64,000 bases of DNA, from the NCBI GenBank assembly GCA_020091685.1, contig CM034599.1, positions 923,546 through 987,545 of the forward strand, written 5' to 3'. The translations under genes and the position numbers were made by a program. Positions 25,850-38,800 of this stretch are shown here, piece by piece. Within the stretch, counting starts at the first letter, position 1. Each line of letters opens with the position of its first letter. Under the pieces are notes generated by a model. That model worked only from the letters and a program-made list of their open reading frames with translations, was not told the origin of the DNA and did no database searches. The stretch comes from Lutjanus erythropterus (Eukaryota; Chordata; Actinopteri; Lutjaniformes; Lutjanidae).

Positions 25850-28290
25850 GAACGAGGGCTGCACAGTTAATCGCAAAATAATCAAAATAACAATATGGTC
25901 AACTGCAATATACAAAGTCAAAAGAAATCACATCTGCAATTTTTTTGACAAAAGGAAAAATATGTGACAAAACAGCATTATAATCATGTATTTATGCTGG
26001 AAAAAACACATTAAAGGTCTGATTTTTTGGTGATCTGTACCAAATAGTGTTCAACTGCAATGACTTGTTGATTAATCAATTAGTTGTCGACTATGAAATT
26101 ACTTGTCAACTATTTTTATAATCAATCAGTTTGGATCTTTTTTTTATTTTTTATTTTTTTAAAGAAAATTGTCCAACTTCGCCTCTGAAAATAATCCTCT
26201 ACTGCAGCCCTAACTCACATACATGAACTCTGAATTCAATCTGACAAACATCCGTCGCAGTGACGGAGAACCTGAATCCTGGTAAATCGTTCTGTACGCT
26301 CTGTCATCAACACAATATTATTTTATATCATTTCTACATCCAGGTGAAGTTTCTCGACTTCCCAGGTATTTGATCTGCTAGCGGATGTCAAACAGAAAGT
26401 TTTCCACCACCATGATAATATTTTTGTGTTGACCGAAGATGAAATCCACCGACAGGCCGACCTGATATCACCTGATGATGAGGTGGAAAATGATTTGGCC
26501 ATAAGTGATTAAAAATAACAACGACAGATAATCAATTATCTCCCCCTGCGGAGTTTACAGCCCCTACAGGAAGTTGTGATTGCAACAATTGATCACTGTG
26601 AATTCTGTCCAGTCAACACAACTTTTTGACCAATCATAATCACAGCTTCCCACAGTTCCACCAATCAGAGAAGCTCCCCGTGCAAACGTCATACATGTAT
26701 GTTTCAATGAACAAACTCAATATTTTATTATTTTTTGTATTTAAATTTTGTCACAGGTACTGAAAAGAACATATTGTATTTGACATTTATCAATGTTCTG
26801 AACACTTATATGAAACAGAATTTTTTATTCTATAATTTTGTGCTTGTTTGAGTTCGAGCTCCAAAAAGATTTTGATTATTTGTGTGAAACTCTCCTGGTG
26901 TTTGTCTTCAGCAGATTTTGTTAGAATTTTCATAATCTCAAGCCTTTTAGGTGAGGTCACTCGAAAGACTCATAACAAAATGTGGTTTTATTCTCACCAA
27001 AACAACTGTTGGTTTGTTTTGGGGCGTTTTTTTTTTTCCCCAAAAATTTTCATACGCAAAAAAAAAAATGCGGCTGGTTGGAACAAACATGTTCAAACAC
27101 TCTGGTTGCTTTGACCGACCATCACAGACTGAAGGTCACCTGTCCATCACATCCTAACTTTAAATATTCAGTCATCAACATCGTCCAATCACAGTTGGAC
27201 ACTGTCAGTCACATGACCCACAGACGCAGACTGATGAGGACTGACCTGAGCTATAACTCATTTTAACATCACGTATTTCATGCTTTGCGTCAGGTATTAC
27301 AAGATTTGTGATAATGAAAGATAAAATCTGATGGTTGACAAGTTGAGACATTTGTCCCAAAGTTCATGTCCGTTCACTGTGAGCCGAAATGATTATTTGA
27401 TTAGTGGGAATAAAATCAATCAGCAAACAATGATGACAATCAATGGTTTTGGTCGTTTGCAGGTTTTCTGTGTTTTATATCACAGTGAACTGAATCTTTC
27501 TGGGATCTGGTCACATTTTCACTGTTTTCTCTTTAAGCACCAACTATTTTGATAAGTGATTAATCAGTTTGAGTCATTTAAGAGGAAAAGTCAAAATTCT
27601 CTGATTTCAGTTTCTTAAATATGAATATTTTCTGGTTTCTTTCCTCCTCTCTGACAGTAAACTGAATATCTTTGAGTTGTGGACAAAACGAGACATTTGA
27701 GGACGTCATCTTGGACTCTGGGAAACACTGATTGACTTAAAAAAACAAAAAATAAACAAACTAGACACCATTTTACAGACCAAACAATTTGATTAATTGA
27801 CATATTAACCAATTATGACAATGACAGGAGTTTGTGACAGGATGAACTTTTCACCATTTTCTGATATTTTGTGGACCAAACAACTGATCCATTACTCCTC
27901 AAAATTATTGACAGATTAATTGATCATGAAACTAATCATTCGTTGCAGCCCTACAAAGATGTTTTCTTCAGTCTGTAGAACCTGGTGTGTAGGCCTGCAC
28001 ACTTCTGCAGAACCACAATAATTTTACAAACAGAAATTGTGTTTTTATCAAATATTTCACTTCCTGTGATGTGAAAATTCCAGTAGAACATGTTGTGATT
28101 TCAATAAATTTACGATTAACTGTTCAGCCCTAAAGAGAACAGAGTCGTTTGGTACAGAACCCAACAAAAATCACATCTACATTTTTTAACTTCTTTTTTC
28201 CAGAATAAACATAATGCAAATATTGTGACTCATACTGCAATATCTGTCAAAATAGTATGATTATTACTAATAACATTTTTTGCATATTAT
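25850..28290. repeat. Mosaic of nested short DNA-transposon-like repeats in brd3 intron 1
   Basis: AGGGCTGCACAGTTAATCGC at 25856-25875 is matched inverted by GATTAACTGTTCAGCCCT near 28111-28132, so one element appears to span both and to have been filled by others. Internal GCAGCCCT ends occur at about 26203 and 27945. Words of the type GATTAATTGA and TCAACTATTTTTATAATCAA mark further copies. The part at about 26540-27110 is an older relative of the element at 34019-34456. No coding exon is seen. Confidence 0.5.
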
Positions 28291-28699
28291 TAAGTCCTGA
28301 CTACAGACTTGGTCTTCTTTATGAACATTATTTCACACACTCATAGTCCAGAAATTAACAAAAATCAGGCCCACTGTGATCATTTCATATTTCTCTGTTC
28401 ATATCCAACAGGAAATATTTTCTTCCTAAAAGCCTAAAAAAGTCTGGATCACCAAAAGCTGTCTCTCAGCTTGATACCTGTCCTCCTCTCTGAGCCCTGC
28501 AGCAATTAAACACCGACAAGAACCCCGGAGGATCCGCTCAGATCCTGTTCACTGACAAATCACTGATCCCACCTGTCCACCAGACACCAAACACACCTGA
28601 GATCCCCGGTCTACAGTCAGGATCACAGTCCGGTCCTGCAGGATCAACAGATGTTGAGTCCTGCATGCTGCTGCGGTTCAGCGGCTAACAGCTAATAGC

Positions 28700-28706
28700 T
28701 AATAGC

Positions 28707-28760
<54 letters not shown>
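28700..28760. repeat. AC microsatellite in brd3 intron 1
   Basis: About 25 AC units, close to the brd3 promoter region. Confidence 0.9.
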
Positions 28761-28764
<4 letters not shown>

Positions 28765-28869
28765 GTATCAAACTGCACAGATCCGTCAAACAGCAGCTCC
28801 ATCCGCAGCCACACACACCGGGCAGGTGTTTACCTGCTCGGTGACCGCGGACAGCCCGGGCTAACTCAC

Positions 28870-29460
28870 CTGGCTGCTCAGGTGTGACTGTTTTCACTCC
28901 AACTAACATCATTGATCTGCTTTAAAAAAGATGGCGGGCAAGACGAGCACAACACCAGCTAGCTGCTAGCTAACAGAGCCAGGCTACTCACCGAAGCCGT
29001 TAAATGTCATGAATACGGTTAATGGCGGCTGTGCAGGTGTGTAAGCGCGTGCTCAGGTGAATATCGCGACGTTAGTTCGCTAATGAGCCGAACATCTGTC
29101 AGATTAATGGATCAGATCTTTGCAGATGTTACCGCTCGCTGTTCGGCTGCTAATGCGCCGTTAGCCTGTTAGCCTGTTAGCTGAGCTTTGTCTGAAGGCG
29201 CCGAGCGGCCGCCAGGCTCCGACACACCGACACACGGAGCTCCTCTCCGGGGAGTCTCTGCCGTGTTAGCCCGCTCCCCCACCCGCCCTGCCCCGTCACG
29301 GTGTTTACTTTGTGTCCGCTCCTCCGGTTCGTCCCGCCGCCTCTCCGCTCCGCGCTGCTCGCAGATCAATTTGATTTTAGCCAAGTAGCATAATAGATGA
29401 GTTATCAGCTGTCTGCCGTGTGCGCAAGCGCAGTAGCGAGCACCATCATGGATGTTGTTG
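28870..29460 (-). other. brd3: brd3 noncoding first exon region, two candidate donors
   Basis: GC- and CpG-rich sequence with two minus-strand donor consensus sites. One is at 28986-28991 (exon side CTTCG|GTGAGTAGCC, exon low end 28992) and one at 28864-28869 (CAG|GTGAGTTAGCC, exon low end 28870). Either could splice to 25305. The start site should lie between these and the CCAAT array above 29468. Confidence 0.5.
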
Positions 29461-29625
29461 TGATCGGATTGGCTGGCCGGGTGGCTGAGCCGCTCTGATT
29501 GGCTGCGAGGTGTTTGCGGTGCTCTGATTTGTTGCTGGTGGTTGTGAGCGCCGTGATTGGCTGGTGAGTTAGTTGAAGTGCAGTGGTTGGTTGAGGCGAT
29601 GACCGAGCTGCTGTGATTGGCCGGT
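29460..29625 (-). promoter_or_regulatory. Array of CCAAT boxes (NF-Y-type) at the brd3 promoter
   Basis: ATTGG on + (CCAAT on the brd3 strand) at 29468, 29498, 29556 and 29616, with degenerate copies ATTTG at 29527 and GTTGG at 29586. Spacing is 30, 29, 29, 30 and 30 bp. The surrounding unit (GCTCTGATTGGCTG-like, about 30 bp) is itself a degenerate tandem repeat. Regularly spaced CCAAT boxes are typical NF-Y sites of housekeeping and cell-cycle promoters. Confidence 0.75.
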
Positions 29626-29660
29626 GAGGTTAACGTGGTCCAGAATGGCGTCGTTACTCG

Positions 29661-29680
29661 AACTACGTTTCCCAGCATGC
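29661..29680 (+). promoter_or_regulatory. ZNF143/SBS-type promoter motif
   Basis: AACTACGTTTCCCAGCATGC matches the SBS motif (ACTACAATTCCCAGCATGC) at all but about two positions. This motif is typical of CpG-island and bidirectional promoters. A plus-strand donor-like CTTTGCAG|GTGAGC ends about 40 bp later (29720), so a divergent transcript is possible. Confidence 0.6.
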
Positions 29681-29720
29681 AGAGCGGCAGCAGCGAGCCT
29701 GAGGCCCGTTCTGCTTTGCA

Positions 29721-31130
29721 GGTGAGCTTGATGATGAATTTACTGATTTAAATCAATAACTGATCGTTACGTACTGATATTGATACATCAGATCCATTAT
29801 ATGAACCAACAGACATTAACACATGAACAGATGTGAATCATTTTGAAGAGTACTGTTATTAATGAAGATGTAGGAGGGTGATGTGAAACTGCGCATGAAA
29901 TCCTGAAAACCACTAAAAGGAGTAAACGCACAAAATAAAGTAATGTCCCACTGATTTATATAACAGCTAAGATAAAACTTAGAATTAAAATTTACACATG
30001 TGTGATAATTATTTTATTTTATTTGAGTACATCAAATAAAGATCAGCGACTAGCAGTTAGCATCTTTTTTGTTAGCTTGCAAATGTGCAAACAGTATATC
30101 ACCTATTCTTGAGAATTTTGACAGATCATGCCCAAGGCAAAATAAATAAAATAATAATAATAATAATAATACATTTTTAAGGACGTATATATGAAATATA
30201 TGTGGTTTATGAAATGTTTTGGTTTGCTTTAATGTTTTTACTTTAATTTAACTTGATCTGTGACAGAAAACAGCCTCGTCCCAGACATGATTTCACAACT
30301 TAAATAAAAAAGGGTTAAAATCCTTAAAAATATCAAACTAATAATACCTACTGATAACATGGGTGTAATGAAAATGTTGGCCCTTTAAAATTGTGTCCCA
30401 ATTTTCCGTTCAACCCAAACACGATTTATTCAGGTATAAAAAGGGTCAGCTACACCCTAAGGACCCCTGTCTCACTTCCTGGTCTAAAAAAGGTGGGAAT
30501 ACTGCTCATTCAATAATATATAATAACCATAACATGTCGACTCTGTAGCCCTTCTAAATCAAAGCTAAATAAGAAATGATTTGATGAACATTAGGAGACT
30601 CTGAGACACTTGAAAAAATAAAATGGCTGCTCACTACGACAACACGGAAATGAAAACATGGAACATTTTGTTGACTGTACAGTTAATCACAAGGAGGTTG
30701 GCCTGTTACAAGGTTTAATAGCCACGAGTTTAAGCTTTTAATATATATTTTCAAATCAAAATCCCTTCAAAATACAGTTTGTCCCAATTCAAAACAAGAT
30801 AAATAATAAATTCATGTACACTTAAATAAATATGTGCTACTGTACATATTAGCAGATATCGATATTGACTCATAATGTATGTAGGTGCAGAAGAATATAA
30901 AATGTCAATTATTTTCTTTTATTTTCTTGGACATTATCTGCCTTTTCTTTACTTTTTGTCCTGATATGAGTCTGTAGGTGAAGACGACTCTCCTCATATG
31001 TGGTCATGACAGTTTAAAGTTCTGTTAGTGCCCCCTACAGGCTGCAGAGTTCATTACAAACACCATCTGATGGTTTATACTGTAAGTTTGTCCTGAGGGG
31101 GGCGCTGGAGGACAGATCAGGTGGTCCAGA
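29721..31130. other. Spacer upstream of brd3, no gene seen
   Basis: AT-rich, with an AATAATAATAAT run near 30152-30172. No conserved frame or RNA gene is recognised on either strand. Confidence 0.55.
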
Positions 31131-31135
31131 CAAGG

Positions 31136-31905
31136 GATGATAACAATTAACTGATGATCGTTAATCGCTTGTTAAGAATTTGATCGATCATGTAAAATTT
31201 AGTCGATCTACGATCAAATAAACGTGAAACATGAAGCTCTTTATGTGTTTCACAGGTAACACTGTTAGAAATAAGGGTTCCAACAGGGTTCCTCCTGAAG
31301 GGCTGTGGTTCTATCCAGAACTATTTGCTTCTGAAGAACCCTTTTTGGAAGAAAGAAATTGTCAAGCGTTCTTTGTATGACTAAGGGTTCCATTAAGAAC
31401 CCTTTCATCCAAAGAACAAATCGTAATATAAAAAGGTTCTCAGTAGAACCCCCTGGTTGGATTCTTGTTTGTATCCTTAGAAGGGTAGAAAGGTTCTGGA
31501 TAGAACCTCCAGAGAGGGTTCCAGGTGGAACCATTGCACAATGAAAGGGTTCTCTGTAGAACCTCTCACATTTGGTTTTAGCTGAAACCTTTCTCAGATG
31601 GTTCTAGGTATAACCCTTTACTTTGGGTTCTAGGTAGAACTCTTTGGAAGGGTTACTAGTGAACTTTTATAAAAAGTTCTAACAGGAACCAAAAATGGTT
31701 CTCCTTTGGGGACAAGCTGAAGAACCCTATATGCTTCTAGTTATCACCTTTACTTCTAAGGCTGTATGTAACTCTGTGGAACATGTTGCTGTGGAAATAA
31801 AACTTTGATTGAGGGGTGCAACAAATGTTAAAATGTAACATTTTAAAGATTTTGTCAGTCTGATTAATCGATTAATTGATCGGTAATTTTTTATCAATGA
31901 TCATT
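31136..31905. mobile_element. Composite repeat, copy 1: GGTTCT/AGAACC MITE within a second repeat
   Basis: The inner part, 31261-31763, begins ACTGTTAGAAATAAGGGTTC and ends TTTACTTCTAAGGCTG (imperfect inverted termini) and is full of AAGGGTTCTA / TAGAACCCTT words. The outer arms have GATAACAATTAACTGATGAT on the left and GATTAATCGATTAATTGAT on the right. The whole structure recurs in the same orientation at 61864-62505. Confidence 0.75.
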
Positions 31906-31974
31906 TAAGGTCCAAGTCCACAGATGAACTTTTGAAAGTCTCAGATCAGAGGAACCAGAAACACAAACTGTCTG

Positions 31975-32014
31975 ATTATCAAGAAGCTTTATTGTCATTA
32001 TCAGAGTGAATATT

Positions 32015-32060
<46 letters not shown>

Positions 32061-32390
32061 GTCCTGTTGCTATGGGCCTGTGTGCTGGACTGCAGGAGGC
32101 TGTTAACATGCAGCAGAGCCGAGCAGACAGACAGACAGACGGACAGACAGGAGGACAGACAGGTAGAGGAGGAGACAGACAGACAGAGGTAGGTCAGACA
32201 GAAAGGTAGACAGACTGGGGCAGAGAGGTAGACAAGTGGACAGGTAGTGAGGTAGGGGAACAGAGACAAGTAGGTCAGACAGACAGGTAGGGACAGACAA
32301 ACAGGTAGACAGGTAGGGGACAGATAGACAGGTGGGGGACAGGTAGCTATTGTGTTATTTACATACAGGTAGGCAGATGCGATAGAAAGC
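31975..32390 (-). other. nacc2: nacc2 3' untranslated region
   Basis: Reverse-strand AATAAA at 31988-31993 lies about 400 bp past the nacc2 stop. Between them are a (ATC)n run (32012-32059) and a CAGA/GACA-rich block (32120-32340). The open frames through these are repeat artefacts. Confidence 0.65.
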
Positions 32391-33191
32391 TTATTGGCTG
32401 TCTTCCAGAGGCTCCGCCCCCCTCTCATCTGTTTCGGCCAATCCCCTGTGCGGAGGGGCAGGCTCTGCAGGCTGGGGGGAGGGGTGTGAGGAGGAGGAGG
32501 AGGAGGAAGAAGATGCGGAGGACAGAGAGAGGGGGAGGTCTGGTGGTTGTTCAGTCTGTAGTCGTCCTCCGCCGTCTGCTTCGCCGCCCATCCGCGCCTC
32601 CTCCGCCTGAGCTCCTCCTCCGGCTCCTCCAGCTCCTCCTCCCCCGCCACGACCCCCAGCGAACTGCAGGTGGGGCAGAAGGGCAGCTGGGGCCTCCTTC
32701 TCCCGCTCCCTCTCCCCCACCACCTCTCGCTCGCCACGGCGCTCGCCGTACAGCGGAGCCTCCAGGCCGAGGTAGGAGGCGCTGAGCTGTCGCAGGTCCA
32801 GCTCGAAGGGGCTGCCGCTGGGTTGCACCGCTGAATCTCCACCCTGACCTCCTCCTCCTCCTGCGGCTCCTCCTCCCCTCTTTGGCTTGCGGGGTTGGGA
32901 GGAGGCGGGGAGGCTGTCGGGGAGGAGGGACTGGATCTTGGGGAGCCAACGTTTGCGGACGCGGCGGGCATTGGTGCACATGTCAGCGGCAATGACATTC
33001 ATCTCACTCTCCTTAAAGTTAGGAGCAAAGTTCTGACAGTAGACTGAGGAGGAGGAGGAGGAGGAAGAAAAGAGAAGGATGAGGATGAGAGTGTAAAAGA
33101 GGAGGAGGATGAAGAGGAAGAGAAGTAAAAATGTCTCAATATTTACAAGATACAGTCAAAAGACATAAATCCATGAGTCACACTGTGTGTG

Positions 33192-33222
<31 letters not shown>

Positions 33223-35826
33223 CTTACGTTTGACGGTGTTTAACACTCGGTTGTCCAGGGGCTTTCGGCTTGGATCATTGGTGGAGGAGCGGATCCCTGT
33301 CCCACAGCTATTGGCCAGCGTGTTTCTATGGAAACCATAACAACCCAATCAGCACGTATACGCAGCTTTAGATTAGCTCCCCCCTCCTCCCTCCCTCCCT
33401 CCGTCGGAGACAATGTGACAGGCCTGTTATGTAAAGCAGCAGCTGGATCGTGAAGCTGCTCGCTGACTGTCAGAAGGTTCTGGAATATTTAACACAGCCT
33501 GATGTCACATGCTGTCTGATGATGTCACATGGTGTCTGATGATGTCAGAGTGTCTGGGTGCGATACACGGCCAATGATGTTGCCTCTTTTTGGTTCATTT
33601 TGTTTACACAAACCTGCAGCTTTGAAGCATCTATTGAAGTTAAATTGCTCATCCAATCAGATTACTGCTCACTGATGTGTCACAAATCTATCATAACTGT
33701 AGGCGAGGTAAAGGTCTCTCAGACCTGGATAATCACCAAGACCACGCCCCCTTTCGTAGGAAAGAATCTCATAACGACAGAAACATCATCTTGAGGCCTC
33801 CATACCTCTTGTTCTCCTTTGTTTTCAATCCTTAAATAAATAATAAGAATAAACTTTTATTCCTGTTGGAGTTCTGAAGATGAATTCTTCAGTCTGAGGG
33901 AAGAAGCTGACTTTAAAGTCTTTTGGTACAGCAGCAAATACTTCTGTATCTCTTGTCAGACAGCAAAAGGTTGAACAGGCTGGGGTGGGCGTGGTCTGTT
34001 ATGTATACAAGTTAAGTAACCAGGTCCCTCCAGGAAGTTGCGATGTTGCAGTTCAAGTTGCAACAATTCAAGCAAATTGAACAGATCCCTATGAATTCTG
34101 CACAACTTTGCAATTTTGTCCAAACTCTGCTACTTTTCCGCAAATTTGACCAATCGTCATTGCTTCACTTTGATTATTTTTGTAATTCTGAGCCCTTTGG
34201 TGAGATTAGTTAGAGCACTCAGAACAGAGCGCAGTTTTGTCCTCCCTGGAACAAGTTGCCTTGATGTTTAATGAATTATACATAAAAATTGCAACTCTCT
34301 TTTGCTATTTTCTCTTGGTCCTGCAATTTCATTGCAAAAAAAACTGCTTAAAAGCATCACAACATACATTGCAATTTTTTAGAAAAGCTGCCCTGAAATC
34401 CCCAACAAAGCCACAATAACCCAAAAACCGACCCACAAAATCCTAGAGGCACTGGTAACCCAACTTATGTACATTACATACATTACGTAACTTGCATGAG
34501 TTATGTTAATGTATGCTAACTTACGTGAGTACTTGTTCTAACCAGAACCATGGTCTTTTCCTAAATCTTATTGACTAGTTTTGTTGCTTAAACCTATGCA
34601 AGTAGTTTTTTTTTATTTATTCTGAAAATCTATCTGGATGTTGCACATTTATTATTGCTAACTTGACCACACTACTTCATTTTGAAATATACAAAAATAA
34701 ATCTCTTTCTGCACTATACAAAAATGGACACTTATAGCGATGTTGGAGGGACACAATAATGGACATACAGAACATTCTTTAAAGGGTATACAAAATCTGG
34801 CATATGTCCATTCTAGAGAGATTTCAGCTAGGTATGTCAATGTAGATTTTTTTACAAAAAGGTATGTACGAAAATGGGGTTTCGCTTTCCAGCCACTGTG
34901 GATACACTCTCAAATTGCCTGGATAAATTAGAAAGGTTGCATCATCCATCATGATGTGGTGTGAAAAAACCTGTATGTCAAATCAAATATGTGCTTCAAT
35001 GCCAGGTTTGGTGGTTAGACAGCAAGCAGATGATCTGCTCTACTGACCCCTAATGGCAGCTGCCAAAGATGAATAAGAAGTATATACAAAAGCGGCTGTA
35101 TTATATATCTGAACAGTCCCAAGCCCCACATCAAGCTGTATCAGACTCAGACAGTTTAGTCATGGTTAAGATCAGCCTGACTAACTGGATGCACACTGCT
35201 GGTATAAGTCCTGCCATTGGTTGCCCGCTCGTCTGCGTCTATGTTTTCAAAGTCTCCAGGAAACAGCAAAAAACCCGTGAGCTGCATCCTAAATGCTGAA
35301 AACAGCTAATTTGTGCCTGGGATGTTAATGGTACAAACATAAACAAGCTAACAGCTGTTACCAGTGATGTAGTCATTTTAATGCCAGAGCTCACCCCCCG
35401 ATGTGCAAATGTTCCACCAAAACAAGTTCCCCCTCAACACTAATTTGCAGCAGCACCATCACTGCATCCTGGGTTTAGCTCAAGGCAAACAAGGCAGGAC
35501 TTTTTTTTTTTTTGGAGCCAGACTTTTACTTTTCTCCAGCGCTGACCGCTGTGGTGAGACGTCTGGCTGTGTTAGAGGTGTTTGTAGGTCTTTGAATAGA
35601 GGCTAAAGTTTACACCTGTCTTCAGTTCTTTATACTAAACTAAGCTGACCAGGTCTAGAATTTCTCTCAGAGATGAAAACAGAGTTTAAAAGTGTTCAGC
35701 AGAGTTTAACAGCTCACCTGTCGAAGAACGTCGCCAGCAGTCTCCTGAGCAGGACCTTGTGTTTGACTCCAGCACACAGGTGACAGTTCATCAGCTGCCC
35801 TCGAGTCATGAACACACCTGAGCCTG

Positions 35827-35887
<61 letters not shown>

Positions 35888-38800
35888 TAACTGTAGTTTA
35901 CATAACTCATCTCTTCAGTCTGGCTGCTCTCTCAGCTCTCCCAGAAAGTTTTGTGTTTAATGACCTTCCTAACAACCCTGTTGCCATGACAATACATTAG
36001 CAAGTTAAAGAACAGGAAAGCGGTGTCTAGAATCACTGCTTATTAAATCTACCCTATGCACTTAATTCACTTTTCACCTTTTATATTTGAGTGTTAAATT
36101 TAAACCAGGTCCAACAGCTGGACAGGTGTTCTGTTGTCCTACCTGCCACCAGCTCCACTTTCTCTCCTGGGTCTCCCTCAGTGTAGAGCGACGGGTGGCA
36201 GCGGTACCCGATTTGACTGATCAGACTGGCAGGGAGGGCCATGTTGTCTCGACCAACCAACACGCAGGGCCGACGCTCATTAGCCAGTGGGAGGGAGAGC
36301 ATCTCCATCTTCTCTTGGACTATGAGGACAATGAGGAACAGAGAGAAAGAATGTTTAGCATAGCCAGGAGGTCTCAAGATGCAGTTCCTTTAATGTCCAC
36401 CAGATGCTGCTAAAAAAAAAACCAATGAGGTGAGACTTGTTTTAAGGGACCACTCTTTGGCTAAATCCATTTGTTCAGACTTCCTACACCTGCAGACAGC
36501 TCTTGACACTCACAGACTTTCCACAAGTGCTAAGGTCTGTCCAAATCCATCGCCTGGACTTTCTCTGTGCATACAGAGTCTGCTCAGGGTGACATAGTGA
36601 GATTTGATATGTCACACATACAGAATTTAAACTGGCCATTTAGATTTGTTAAACAGAGGCAATAACAGTTTCAACCAACAAATAAAATGGGGTGAGAGCA
36701 TCAATGGAAATGAGTAAAGTTTTTTAGTTATGTATCACAGTGGATTTTATCCAGTTTCGGCCCCAGTGCCCTGGGAGATTATCCAGGAAGTCATGATGAT
36801 GAGCACTTCAGAGCCTTCAGAACACTTCAGAGCCTGATACCCAATTAACTTATGAGATGTCTATTGTCCCCATGTCTCCCAGCCATCTGCCCAGCATCTG
36901 CAAACATGCTGGACAACATCCTAGAGCACTGTGGAAGTTGGCCAACTCCAAGAGGCAGAGCCAACATCTATAAAATCCAAGTCAGGAGTATGATGGAGTA
37001 TGCCTGGATTATGCCTCATGTACCCAAATTTAGGCAACAAGGTACCACCCAGAAAATGACACTAAAGATCATGGTGTTTGAGAACTATGCCTTAAAGGAT
37101 TATGCCATCACTAAGTTGAGAAGACTCAAGTCACCTTTTCAGGATGCATACTCACAACGGTCCAGCAGACCTGAAAGCACTACTACCCTCAGCTCCTGTC
37201 CCAGGTCAAACCACTTGGAGGTTACCACCAAGACATGCCACTCTCCAAGGGTCACACCAAATGCCTTGGACATGAGCCACAACATGAAAAGCTCCTGCCT
37301 AATATTGTCATATTGTGTACATAATGTGTAGACCCCCTTTGTGGACAGAGAGACCGCTGAAGGTGTCCTGTGGTATCTGGCACCAAGATGTTAGCAGCAG
37401 ATCTGTTAAGTGAGGTGGGACCTCCATGGATCTGACTTGTTCCAACAAATCCCACAGATGAGCAATTGGGCTGCGATCTAGGGAATTTGGAGGCCAAGTC
37501 AACATCTTGTCATCAACACAAGGCAACCTTCATCCATTGCTCCATGGTCCAGTGACCATTCTGCAGCTATGTAGCCCCATAGCCAGGAAGCTGTGATGCT
37601 CTGTGCTGTGCTCTGCCTTCACTGTTTCAGCAGTTTGTGCTACAGGAGCTGTTCTCTGGAATCAGACCAGACCGGCCAGCCTTCATTTTCCATGTGCATC
37701 AGTGAGCTTTAGGCACACATGATCCTGTCGCCGGTGGACTGGTTGTCCTTCCTTGGACCACTTTTGATAGGTACCATCTACTGCATACCCAGAGCACCCC
37801 ATAAGACCTCCTGTTTCTGCTCTGACCCAGTTGCCATTACAATCTGTTGCTCAGATCTTCACGCTGCCCATTTTTCCTGCTTCAACACACCAACCTGAAG
37901 GACTGACTGTTCACTTGCTGCATAATATGCCCCACCCACTGACAGGTGCCATTATAACAAGATGATCAGTGTCATTCACTTTACCTGTCTGTGGGTTTAA
38001 TGTTGTGGCTGATCACTGTTTATTCCCGAGTAGCTGCAGATCAATGAAAGGCTTTGAACAGTATTCGTGAAGCTTGTATCTGCAACAAGCAACAGAAAGA
38101 AACCCTTCTCTGAGCCTACAGATCTGTCCTGAATCAATCTGATTATACCACTACTGAGATTAGTTTGGTGCTCTTCCACAGTTTTGCAGTTAACAAGCAC
38201 AGATTGGATTGTATCATGATGGAACTTACTGTAGGGGTTTCCAGGATGTCCATAGATGTGCTGGTAGAGTCCAGGGTGGACTGTGTTCCCGTAATAATCC
38301 TCCTCCAGCTCCTCCTCGGTGGGCGGTTGAGAGGGAGGGGAGTCTGTGGGAAGACTGGAGCCTCCTGGACTGGAACGCCCCCCGCCTGCCAGCAAGTAGG
38401 ACTGCAGCCCCGGAACCAAACCTCCACCCGCACCCAAGTAGCACAGAGCACTGTTCCTGGATGACTGGAGGTCCCCAGCAATGTCCACTCTGAAGACAGA
38501 ACAACAAAGACAAGTTAGACAAGGAGGAGACAGATGACCTGCAGTTTTTTGTTTGCGTAGCAAAAATAATTCATTCTAGTGCAAGAAAATTGTCTGTTAA
38601 AGCATTTTTGTAGCTGTTAATTAACTGTTTTAACTAATAACATTTGTGTTGAAGGTGTAAGTTAGAGGTCTTCACATGCTCTCTCACTTCCTAGTTGCAG
38701 GAGACCAGAAGCAGGACCAGTGTCAGGCCATGTCAAAATTATATTCGGTCTAAATGCTGCAGTATAATTGAAGTGAGCCTGTTGATGAAGTGTTGTCTAA

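Noticed and set aside
29169..29678. A 169-codon minus-strand frame across the brd3 promoter
   Set aside because: It covers the CCAAT array and CpG-rich first-exon region, has repetitive Asn/Ser/His-rich content and no resemblance to a known protein.
31979..32998. A 339-codon minus-strand frame and plus-strand frames overlapping the nacc2 last exon
   Set aside because: They are out of frame with the BEN-domain exon, which is supported by phase and similarity. They arise from GC-rich and simple repeats.
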